7,115 nucleotides of DNA from Spirochaetia bacterium (lineage in GTDB: Bacteria; Spirochaetota; Spirochaetia; Treponematales; Breznakiellaceae), in contig BNVB01000097.1 of assembly GCA_025997795.1 (NCBI GenBank), forward strand, positions 1 through 7,115. Reading direction: 5' to 3'. The notes beneath the pieces were generated by a model. That model was not told the origin of the DNA, did not search any database, and was given only the letters and a program-made list of their open reading frames with translations. Shown piece after piece: positions 1-5,424 of this stretch. The first letter of the stretch is position 1, and each line of letters begins with the position of its first letter. Made by a program: the position numbers and the translations under genes.

Positions 1-30
1 AGCGGGGGAGGGGGGGGGGGGGGGCGGGGG
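1..30. repeat. Poly-G tract at the window edge
   Basis: The first 30 bases are almost pure G on the plus strand: G runs at 4-8, 10-24 (15 in a row) and 26-30, broken only by an A at 9 and a C at 25. Long G runs are prone to slipped-strand length change, and three adjacent runs, one of them long enough to split, could form a G-quadruplex. The tract lies about 150 bases upstream of the DinB-like gene and upstream of its possible promoter, so it could change expression but cannot shift a reading frame seen here. A sequencing or assembly artefact at a contig end is a serious alternative. Confidence 0.7.
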
Positions 31-57
31 TAGTTTTTACCGTGTTAGGATTAGTTT

Positions 58-89
58 TTGGCATAAGGTCTCCTGGAAAACAGTATAAC
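58..89 (+). promoter_or_regulatory. Possible promoter of the DinB-like gene (weak)
   Basis: TTGGCA at 58-63 resembles a -35 box and TATAAC at 84-89 resembles a -10 box, but the 20-base spacer is longer than the usual 16-18. It would give a leader of roughly 80 bases before the ATG at 176. The leader contains the self-complementary octamer TTGTACAA at 114-121. No better pair was found in 31-175, which otherwise holds no recognisable gene. Confidence 0.2.
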
Positions 90-175
90 ACATCGGGTGG
101 CTTTTTTCAACACTTGTACAAAAAGGGCTTTTCGCCCCCGCAGGAAAGGGATAAACTTAGGTACTGGAGGAAGCC

Positions 176-697
176 ATGGATAAAAACACCCTTACCCTGT
201 TTGCCCGGTACAACAAAGTATGTAACGAGGCAATGGATACCGTTATCAAAACCCTAAAGCCCGAAGAATGGAACCGGGAACTGGGAGGTTTTTTTAAGTC
301 GGTTCAGGGGCTTTGTTCCCATTTGTATGTCTGCGATTTTAACTGGCTTAAACGTTTTTCAACATTCCGGGATTTTGTTGCTCTTAAAGACCCGCTCTTT
401 AACCGGGAACGCTATTCCTTTAAGGAACTGCTCTTTGAGGATATGGCAGATTACCTTTCCGCCCGGCCGGTATTGGACGAAAAAATAAGCGCCTTTGCCG
501 CTGAACTTTCCCCCGCAGACATGGAGGGCCTCCTTAAATATACCGATTCTTCGGGCACACCCAACGAACGAAACTTTGGCGGCCTTATTATGCAAAGCCT
601 TAACCACGACACCCATCACCGGGGAATGATTTCTCTGTGCCTGGAAATACTGGGCAGGGAAAATGATTTTAGTTCTTTTGGCCAGGTAATTAAGTAA
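176..697 (+). CDS. DinB/YfiT-family putative metal-dependent protein
   Basis: This is a 173-residue protein of the DinB/YfiT four-helix-bundle superfamily, whose members bind a divalent metal through three histidines. Many act as thiol transferases or hydrolases, and the substrate here is unknown. The expected triad is visible: His49 in the second helix (SHLYVCDFNWLKR) and His144 and His148 in the C-terminal segment NHDTHHRG. The N-terminal FARYNKVCNEAM and the ending LGRENDFSSFG are typical of the family, and the length is normal. The ATG at 176 is well supported by GGAGGAAG at 166-173. The protein looks soluble and cytoplasmic, with no signal peptide or membrane segment. The gene stands 39 bases before the next plus-strand gene. 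The family call is confident; the biochemical role is not. Confidence 0.85.
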   Translation: MDKNTLTLFARYNKVCNEAMDTVIKTLKPEEWNRELGGFFKSVQGLCSHLYVCDFNWLKRFSTFRDFVALKDPLFNRERYSFKELLFEDMADYLSARPVLDEKISAFAAELSPADMEGLLKYTDSSGTPNERNFGGLIMQSLNHDTHHRGMISLCLEILGRENDFSSFGQVIK

Positions 698-699
698 GC

Positions 700-726
700 T
701 TGCAAAACCCGCCGGGGCGTTATAGT
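700..726 (+). promoter_or_regulatory. Possible promoter giving a near-leaderless transcript
   Basis: TTGCAA at 700-705 and TATAGT at 721-726 match the -35 and -10 consensus at 4 of 6 and 5 of 6 positions, with a short 15-base spacer. Transcription would start near 733, only a few bases before the ATG at 737. That would fit the absence of any Shine-Dalgarno sequence in front of that ATG. Read-through from the DinB-like gene is the alternative. Confidence 0.3.
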
Positions 727-736
727 ATTTTACCGT

Positions 737-1120
737 ATGCCAATAACATTATCGCGGGAAGAAAAACTCAAGTTTATGCGTACCCTCAACTGGGACTATA
801 CAACCCCGCCGGAAGATATGCTCGCCGTGCTTGAAGGAACCATCGACAAAGCCGGTCCTTTCGACAGGACTTTCCTCTTTGTACGGTCTCTGGAACGGAT
901 TCCCTGGCATTACGTGATATCCCTTTGGGGAGTGGAAACCGCCAAGGAACTGTATACCCCGGAAGCGGCCCGCCGCTTATGGCCCAAAAGCATGAGGAGT
1001 ACCTATGACTTCGCTTTCGCAATACTACGAAGAGAGCCTGTATCCATTACAGAATGGGGTTCTCCGCGCTGTAGAGAATTGCAAAACACGTTTTTATCTC
1101 ACCGGTGGCACCGCGCTTAG
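737..1120 (+). CDS. Uncharacterised protein upstream of a nucleotidyltransferase (candidate antitoxin partner)
   Basis: This is a 127-residue soluble protein that I cannot assign to a named family. Residues 1-89 read as real protein, rich in aromatic and charged residues (NWDYTTPPEDML at 18-29, FVRSLERIPWHYVISLWGV at 48-66), with no membrane segment or signal peptide. Residues 90-127 are encoded by DNA that also codes, in another frame, for the start of the nucleotidyltransferase, so this tail is either dual-coding or fortuitous. No Shine-Dalgarno sequence precedes the ATG at 737. The position directly before an AbiEii-type gene, with overlap, is what a toxin-antitoxin operon would show. I see no winged-helix signature of a standard AbiEi antitoxin, and the protein is shorter than AbiEi. 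A frameshift that removed a natural stop near 1005 is also possible. Confidence 0.65.
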   Translation: MPITLSREEKLKFMRTLNWDYTTPPEDMLAVLEGTIDKAGPFDRTFLFVRSLERIPWHYVISLWGVETAKELYTPEAARRLWPKSMRSTYDFAFAILRREPVSITEWGSPRCRELQNTFLSHRWHRA

Positions 1121-1679
1121 CCGGGCCTATTATCGCCACCGCTATTCGGACGATCTGGATTTTTTTGTAAATAACGATCCTGAATTTGATAAACAGGCGG
1201 ATCTTGTTTTTGCAACATTACAGAACGAGGGCTTCGTTTGGGATGATTCGGAAAGTTTTGTCAAAGCCCCTGGATTCAGAACTCTTAAAATACGATGGGG
1301 AAAATCAGATGCCGTTTTAAAGCTTGATTTTGTAAACGATTCAACCCCTCATTTTGGTGAATTCACCACGGCGGAATTTTTTAACCGAATCGATCCGGTC
1401 CGCAACATTCTTTCCAATAAACTGGGAGCCGTTTTCCGTCTGGCAAGTAAGGATGCAGCGGATATCCGGGAAATCGCCATCCATGAATCCATTGATTGGA
1501 CAATGATTCTAAACGAAGCCCGCCAAAAGGATGCGGGTGTTGATGTACCCTATATTTCGGAAATTCTAAAAGCCATGCCCCGCCATGAATTTGATGGTAT
1601 CCACTGGATCACAGACCCCGGTTGGGAAACATTTCAGCGTGATATTGATAAAATTGTTTTTGACATGATGAACACTTAG
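1005..1679 (+). CDS. AbiEii-type nucleotidyltransferase (toxin-like)
   Basis: This 224-residue protein belongs to the AbiEii/DUF1814-like nucleotidyltransferases. Characterised members act as toxins of type IV or related toxin-antitoxin and phage-defence systems, some by adding nucleotides to RNA. Visible motifs are GGTALSR at 34-40, HRYSDDLDFF at 45-54 with the two metal-binding acidic positions in SDDLD, a third acidic residue in LKLDF (Asp108), and NKL (Lys139) followed by KDAADI at 149-154. All core catalytic residues appear intact. The ATG at 1005 has GAGGAG at 994-999 and gives the usual family N-terminus (YYEESLYPLQNGVLR). The gene begins inside the preceding one and ends 4 bases into the opposing merR-like gene. 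Hand counts of three 60-base lines give about 42% G+C, against about 62% in two lines of ptsI, which hints at acquisition. The actual target is unknown. Confidence 0.85.
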   Translation: MTSLSQYYEESLYPLQNGVLRAVENCKTRFYLTGGTALSRAYYRHRYSDDLDFFVNNDPEFDKQADLVFATLQNEGFVWDDSESFVKAPGFRTLKIRWGKSDAVLKLDFVNDSTPHFGEFTTAEFFNRIDPVRNILSNKLGAVFRLASKDAADIREIAIHESIDWTMILNEARQKDAGVDVPYISEILKAMPRHEFDGIHWITDPGWETFQRDIDKIVFDMMNT

Positions 1680-1978
1680 CCGTCCTGTATCAAATCCAGC
1701 AAAGCGGATCTAAGCGCATCCAGTTCCCCCCGCAGATCCTGCCGGTCCCCGGAAAGTTCCTTTTCCAGCTGTGTTCGTGCTTCGTCTATGGAAAGTTTCC
1801 GTTCATAAAGCAGGTACTTAAAGCGCAAGAGGAGCCGGATATCCCTGCCGGAAAAAATCAGCTTACCCGAGAGATCTTTTCGGGGCTGGACAAAGGGCAT
1901 TTCGGAAACCCAGTAGCGGAGTACGGAATTCTTTACTCCCAGAATCCGCTCCGCTCCGGCGCTGGTATGGTGTGCCAC
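1676..1978 (-). CDS. Small MerR-family DNA-binding protein
   Basis: This is a 100-residue protein made of one MerR-type winged helix-turn-helix and a short C-terminal helix, with no effector-binding domain. The signature runs ERILGVKNSVLRYW at 10-23, PRKDLSGKLIFSGRDI at 32-47 and LLRFKYLLYERKLSIDEAR at 50-68. Residues 71-97 look like the dimerisation coiled coil. The start is a GTG at 1978 whose first G is also the last base of the der stop (TAGTG), so translation is probably coupled to der. It is the last gene of the ptsI-der-merR operon. Its stop overlaps the convergent nucleotidyltransferase gene by 4 bases. It probably binds DNA as a dimer and acts as a transcription regulator or nucleoid-type factor. 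Nothing in the sequence identifies its targets; the repeats in the spacer upstream of ptsI are one place to look. Confidence 0.8.
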   Translation of the reverse strand: MAHHTSAGAERILGVKNSVLRYWVSEMPFVQPRKDLSGKLIFSGRDIRLLLRFKYLLYERKLSIDEARTQLEKELSGDRQDLRGELDALRSALLDLIQDG

Positions 1979-3393
1979 TAGTGATGTTCCCGCCCTCCGC
2001 GGGACCGTTCCTCGCGGGACCGCGAGGAACGGGACGGCCGGATCTCCGCCTCCACACTTACCAGCGAATAACCCAGGTCCTTGCGGATTTTGTTACGCAG
2101 GTACGCCTTGTAGGCATCACTTACTGCGGCGGGGCGCGAAACAAAAAACACAAACTTAACCGGATTGGCCGATACCTGAACGGCGTACTTTACCTTAAAG
2201 CGGGTCTGCGGCCCCGAGGGCGGCGGGTTTTCTTCCAGCCACTTTGCCAGGGCCTGGTTCAAAGCAGGTGTATCAATGCGGCGGCAAAGCTGGTTAAACA
2301 TACGGATTGCCGTTTCCAGCAGTTCGTCCACGCCGCCGCCGCCAAGGGCAGAGACCGGAACGATGGGGGCATATTCCATCTGACCAAAGAAAAAATGTAT
2401 CTTGTCCCGTTCCGCCGTAAAGGCGCTTTTTGAGAACGAAGGGCCAAAACCGCCCATGGCATCCCACTTGTTTAACACCAGGATGATCCCCCGGCCGCGG
2501 TCAGCGGCCAGGGCAGCGATTTTTTTATCCTGGTCGCTTAAGCCTTCCTGCGCGTCTATTAAGAGGAACACAATGTCCGCTTCCTCCAGCGTTTTTACCG
2601 CCCGGTTTACCGAATAATATTCGATATTTTCCGTCACCTTCGATTTGCGCCGGATTCCCGCCGTATCAAGAACCCGGAAATGTTTGTTCTTATAACGGAA
2701 GCTGCCTTCCACCACATCCCTTGTGGTACCGGGTACTACGCTGACAATAGAAGCAGCCGACGAGGTAAGGCGGTTTGAAAGGGTAGATTTTCCCGTATTT
2801 GGTTTTCCCAAAAGCGCCAGGGCAATGGGCCTAAGCGCCGGATCTTCGTCTTCTTCCACGGCCGAAAAATCCAGGCGGGATACTATGGCTGTTTCCAGTT
2901 CGCCAATATGATCCCCGTGTTCTGCAGAAATAAGGATCAGCGTTTGGAAGCCATAACGTAACACATTCCAGGCATCGCTTTCCCGGCGGCCTCCTTCGGT
3001 TTTGTTTACCACCACAATAAGACGGGACCGGTAAGGACGAAGCAGGGAAATTAGTTCTTCGTCTTCGGCGGTCAGTTCCCCCGCTTCCAGAAGAAGTACA
3101 ATCAGGTCCGCCTCTTCGATGATCTCCACAGTCCGTTCCATGACAAGTTTATCCAGATCCGTTTGTTCGCCCCGGTCAAGCTTGTACCCGCCGGTGTCGA
3201 TAAGCCGCAGGGGTTTACCGCCAATAAATGCCCGCTCTTCCACGGGGTCCCGGGTTACCCCCGGAGTAGGATCGGTAATGGCCCGGCGGCGGTGGAGCAG
3301 CCGGTTAAAAAGAGTAGACTTTCCTACATTGGGGCGGCCCACCAGGGCAACAGAGGGAACCCTGCGGTACCGCAGGGCGGGATCAAATTCCAT
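1978..3393 (-). CDS. der: Ribosome-assembly GTPase Der (EngA), double G domain
   Basis: Der is a GTPase with two tandem G domains and a KH-like domain, needed for 50S subunit maturation. Counting from the ATG at 3393 (471 residues, normal length), domain 1 has GRPNVGKST at 19-27, PGVTRD at 44-49, DTGG at 66-69 and NKTE at 130-133. Domain 2 has GKPNTGKST at 196-204, PGTTRD at 221-226, DTAG at 243-246 and NKWD at 308-311. The KH-like domain covers roughly 365-452. The G4 motif of domain 1 ends in Glu instead of the usual Asp. The tail (453-471) is rich in Arg and Ser and is encoded by repeated, hairpin-forming DNA. The frame is open up to 3489, but that extension lies inside ptsI and lacks Der character. 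An ATG at 3408 is the only other sensible start. The chosen start overlaps the ptsI end by 11 bases. Confidence 0.95.
   Translation of the reverse strand: MEFDPALRYRRVPSVALVGRPNVGKSTLFNRLLHRRRAITDPTPGVTRDPVEERAFIGGKPLRLIDTGGYKLDRGEQTDLDKLVMERTVEIIEEADLIVLLLEAGELTAEDEELISLLRPYRSRLIVVVNKTEGGRRESDAWNVLRYGFQTLILISAEHGDHIGELETAIVSRLDFSAVEEDEDPALRPIALALLGKPNTGKSTLSNRLTSSAASIVSVVPGTTRDVVEGSFRYKNKHFRVLDTAGIRRKSKVTENIEYYSVNRAVKTLEEADIVFLLIDAQEGLSDQDKKIAALAADRGRGIILVLNKWDAMGGFGPSFSKSAFTAERDKIHFFFGQMEYAPIVPVSALGGGGVDELLETAIRMFNQLCRRIDTPALNQALAKWLEENPPPSGPQTRFKVKYAVQVSANPVKFVFFVSRPAAVSDAYKAYLRNKIRKDLGYSLVSVEAEIRPSRSSRSREERSRGGREHH
1998..2032. repeat. 13-bp perfect inverted repeat and 15-bp-period duplication at the der 3' end
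   Basis: Positions 2005-2017 and 2020-2032 are exact reverse complements (CCGTTCCTCGCGG and CCGCGAGGAACGG) separated by 2 bases. This would form a very stable G+C-rich hairpin, with a few central bases opening as the loop. CGCGGGACCG is also repeated exactly at 1998-2007 and 2013-2022, a 15-base period. On the minus strand this encodes the Ser/Arg-rich Der tail. The hairpin lies about 27 bases before the merR-like start. There is no T tract after it on either strand, so it is not a standard terminator. It could slow transcription or limit read-through from the converging genes. Confidence 0.75.
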
Positions 3394-5131
3394 CAAGGTG
3401 TTCCGCATACCAGCGCTGTACCAAACTTTCCACCGTCCGGTAGGAGGTGGAAGCCAGCGCTTCTTCTGCAAGGGCACGGCTGGATTCAAAGCTGATACTT
3501 CGGATAATGTGTTTTATCTGGGGAATGGAAGCGGCTGTCATGCTGAATTCGTCCAGCCCCAAACCAAGTAGCAGCGCCGTTGCCGAAGGTTCCCCCGCCA
3601 GCTCCCCGCACATGGCGGCGGTAATTCCCTTAGCGTGGGCGGCGTCAATCGTCTGTTTGATAAAACGCAGTACCGCCGGATGAGTCGGCTTGGCCAGGTA
3701 ATTTACCTTTTCGTTTCCCCGGTCCACCGCCAGGGTATACTGAACAAGATCGTTGGTACCTATGGAAAAAAAGTCCGACTTTTCCGCCAGGATACCGGCA
3801 GTCATTACCGCTGCGGGAACTTCGATCATCGTTCCTGTTTCTATAGTGTCTGCAAAGGCCTGGCCCTTTTTGCGACATTCGGCACGGGCCTCGTCCAGAA
3901 TGGCCAGGGCTTCTTCCAGCTCTTCTATGCCCGAAATCATGGGAAACATAATCCGCACCGGCCCGTACACGCTGGACCGGAGTATTGCCCGCAGCTGGGT
4001 TTTGAACAGATCCGGCAGGGAAAGGGAAAAGCGTATAGCCCGCCAGCCCAGGAGCGGGTTTTCTTCCATCTGCATACCCGGAAGCACCTTGTCGCCGCCA
4101 AGGTCCACGGTCCGGATGGTTACCGGTTTTCCCTTCATCGCCTTTATCACGGCGCTGTAGGCTTCCAGTTGTTCCTCCTCGGATCCGCGGCTGTTTTGGA
4201 GAAAAAGAAATTCCGAACGGAAAAGGCCTATGCCCTCGGCGCCGTAACGGTCCAGATCCGCCGCTTCTTCGCTTACGCCGATATTTGCCTTTAGGCTTAC
4301 CAGGCGGCCGTCGGTAGTTTCGGCGGGAAAATTCCGTAAGGCGGAAAGGGCCCTTCCGGCCTTTTCCGCTCCGGCGATTTTTTTTTCATACGACTTAAGG
4401 GTTTCGGCATCGGGATCAAGTATCACCAGGCCCGCCCCGCCGTCCACAATAATCCGGCCGCCGGGGGTAATTTCACGGATAGCGTTGGACAGTCCCAGTA
4501 CCGAAGGAATGCCAAAGGACCGCAGCAGTATGGCCGTATGGCAGGTCCGGGATCCCGCATCCATCACCAGGGCTTTGACCCGGTCCTTGTTCATGCCCAG
4601 CACTTCCGAAGGCAGAAGGTTCCGTGCCGCAAGGATTACATCCTCGTCCAAACCGGTAAGGGTAAAACGGCGGGTCCCCAAAAGGCAGTCAATAATGCGC
4701 CGGGCCACGTCGACCACATCCGCCGCCCGTTCCCGCAGGTACGCATCGGAAGATTCCATAAGTTTTCGGGAAAGATCCCGGGACACCTCAAACACGATCC
4801 ATTCGATGTTTTCGTACTTTGATTCCAGCCGGGCCTTGATCTGGTAATGAAAATCCGGGTCTTCCAGCATAAGCAGATGAGCCTCAAAAATCGCCGCCTG
4901 TTCTTTGTTGATGTTCCGGGGGGAGCTTCGCTGGAAGTACCGGCTGTTTGTTTCCAGGGCACGCAGTTCGGCGGCCGCTTCTTCCGCCGCAGTAATAAAT
5001 CGTTGTATCTCCTCTGCCGCCTTTTCCGGGGCAATTGAATAACGGGGAATCTCGCGTTCATCTTCGGGGCAGAGAAAGGCCTTGCCAATCACAAACCCCG
5101 GCGCTACAGAAATACCAGAAAGCGTTTTCAT
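3383..5131 (-). CDS. ptsI: PTS enzyme I (phosphoenolpyruvate-protein phosphotransferase)
   Basis: Enzyme I takes phosphate from phosphoenolpyruvate onto its own histidine and passes it to HPr. From the ATG at 5131 it has 582 residues, a full-length family member. The N-terminal part (about 1-150) includes the HPr-binding helices. The phosphohistidine is His198 in DAGSRTCHTAILLRSFGIPS, and GGRIIVDGGAG follows at 224-234. The PEP-binding barrel shows GIGLFRSEFLF at 300-310, NPLLGWRAIRF at 358-368, FSIGTNDLVQYTLAVDRGN at 455-473 and the catalytic Cys508 in MCGELAG. All key residues are present. The residue before the active histidine is Cys where Ser is usual. No ptsH or EII gene is visible nearby, and der follows with an 11-base overlap. 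The frame is open to a TTG at 5158, but the family N-terminus begins at MKTLSGISVAPG. A GGGAG motif sits 14 bases before the ATG, too far for normal use. Confidence 0.95.
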   Translation of the reverse strand: MKTLSGISVAPGFVIGKAFLCPEDEREIPRYSIAPEKAAEEIQRFITAAEEAAAELRALETNSRYFQRSSPRNINKEQAAIFEAHLLMLEDPDFHYQIKARLESKYENIEWIVFEVSRDLSRKLMESSDAYLRERAADVVDVARRIIDCLLGTRRFTLTGLDEDVILAARNLLPSEVLGMNKDRVKALVMDAGSRTCHTAILLRSFGIPSVLGLSNAIREITPGGRIIVDGGAGLVILDPDAETLKSYEKKIAGAEKAGRALSALRNFPAETTDGRLVSLKANIGVSEEAADLDRYGAEGIGLFRSEFLFLQNSRGSEEEQLEAYSAVIKAMKGKPVTIRTVDLGGDKVLPGMQMEENPLLGWRAIRFSLSLPDLFKTQLRAILRSSVYGPVRIMFPMISGIEELEEALAILDEARAECRKKGQAFADTIETGTMIEVPAAVMTAGILAEKSDFFSIGTNDLVQYTLAVDRGNEKVNYLAKPTHPAVLRFIKQTIDAAHAKGITAAMCGELAGEPSATALLLGLGLDEFSMTAASIPQIKHIIRSISFESSRALAEEALASTSYRTVESLVQRWYAEHLDGI

Positions 5132-5139
5132 GCTAAAAA

Positions 5140-5168
5140 AAGATACTCCCAAAATCAATCAAATGCAA
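5140..5168 (-). promoter_or_regulatory. Possible promoter of the ptsI-der-merR operon (weak)
   Basis: On the minus strand, TTGCAT (5168-5163) and TATCTT (5145-5140) are separated by exactly 17 bases. The boxes match the consensus at only 3 and 4 of 6 positions. A start about 7 bases further would leave almost no leader before the ATG at 5131, which would explain the lack of a well-placed Shine-Dalgarno. The -35 box abuts the tandem repeat, so a protein bound there would interfere with or assist polymerase. Confidence 0.22.
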
Positions 5169-5197
5169 CACGTACATTTGACACACGTACATTTGAC
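5159..5197. repeat. 15-bp exact tandem duplication plus inverted heptamer in the divergent spacer
   Basis: ACACGTACATTTGAC occurs at 5168-5182 and again, with no gap, at 5183-5197. The heptamer TCAAATG at 5159-5165 is the reverse complement of CATTTGA inside each unit (5175-5181 and 5190-5196), so the spacer holds one inverted and two direct copies. A period near 1.5 helical turns puts adjacent copies on opposite faces of the helix. Each unit carries TTGAC on the plus strand, the first reading TTGACA, a perfect -35 hexamer, but no good -10 lies at the proper distance. The placement between the divergent ptsI and small-protein genes suits an operator. Confidence 0.7.
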
Positions 5198-5214
5198 CAC
5201 TCGATCATAAGCGC

Positions 5215-5239
5215 CCCATGGCTTACAATGGCCCATGGG
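5215..5239 (+). promoter_or_regulatory. Hairpin over the start codon of the small cysteine-rich gene
   Basis: CCCATGG at 5215-5221 and CCATGGG at 5233-5239 are exact reverse complements with an 11-base loop. The ATG of the small gene (5235-5237) lies inside the right arm. No Shine-Dalgarno sequence is visible before it. If the transcript begins upstream of 5215, this stem would bury the start codon. If it begins within the loop, the start would be free. TACAAT at 5224-5229, inside the loop, resembles a -10 box, though its -35 partner (TCGATC at 5201-5206) is poor. Confidence 0.4.
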
Positions 5240-5414
5240 CGAAAGAAACCCAAACTGCCTCAAATGCGCTCACTTTAAGATTACCTGGAACCCGGCCTTT
5301 CCCAGGGCCTGCGAAGTTTTTGGCTTTAAGGGCCGGCACCTGCCCTCTGAAGAGGTATTTCGCGCCACCGGACAGCCCTGCCCGGCTTTTCTTATAAAAG
5401 AAGGGCTAAAATAG
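5235..5414 (+). CDS. Small four-cysteine protein, probable metal binder
   Basis: This is a 59-residue protein read from the ATG at 5235 to the TAG at 5412-5414. It has CLKCAH at 8-13, a conserved-looking block ITWNPAFPRACEVFGFKG at 16-33, LPSEEVF at 36-42 and ATGQPC at 44-49. Cys8, Cys11, Cys26 and Cys49, with His13 nearby, could hold zinc or an iron-sulphur cluster. From memory, short proteins with this CxxC, TW-x-P-x-FP-x-x-C, FGFK and TG-x-x-C layout occur in many bacteria and are sometimes labelled uracil-DNA glycosylase. This protein is far too short to be that enzyme, so the label should not be copied. ATG 5235 is the only AUG, GUG or UUG start after the in-frame stop at 5208-5210. The gene is divergent from ptsI and ends 10 bases before the tail of the radical SAM gene. 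Its function is unknown. Confidence 0.8.
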   Translation: MGERNPNCLKCAHFKITWNPAFPRACEVFGFKGRHLPSEEVFRATGQPCPAFLIKEGLK

Positions 5415-5424
5415 CTAAGCGCCC

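Noticed and set aside
118..138. Terminator-like GGGC stem followed by T5 on the minus strand
   Set aside because: The stem is only about four base pairs and there is no minus-strand gene nearby that would need to end here.
42..257. A 71-codon open frame before and into the DinB-like gene
   Set aside because: It overlaps the well-supported DinB start in another frame, has no ribosome-binding site, and its product has no family features.
1972..2433. A 153-codon plus-strand open frame antisense to der
   Set aside because: It covers the KH-like and second G domain region of der on the other strand and shows no recognisable domain.
3394..3489. N-terminal extension of Der to 3489
   Set aside because: It would lie wholly inside the ptsI coding end, adds 32 residues without Der similarity, and Der proteins normally begin just before the first G1 motif.
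3635..4294. A 219-codon plus-strand open frame antisense to ptsI
   Set aside because: The minus strand here encodes unmistakable enzyme I motifs. Long antisense frames are common in G+C-rich genes, and the product looks non-protein-like.
5132..5158. ptsI start at a TTG at 5158
   Set aside because: The nine extra residues precede the normal enzyme I N-terminus, and an ATG at 5131 fits the family better.
5178..5183. Perfect TTGACA as a plus-strand -35 box for the small gene
   Set aside because: No acceptable -10 hexamer lies 16-18 bases downstream (positions around 5200-5207), and the TTGAC arises from the repeat unit.
5380..5406. Hairpin at the end of the small gene as a terminator
   Set aside because: The stem (GCCC/GGGC with CTTTT/AAAAG) is interrupted by a GG/AA mismatch and has no T tract after it on the plus strand.
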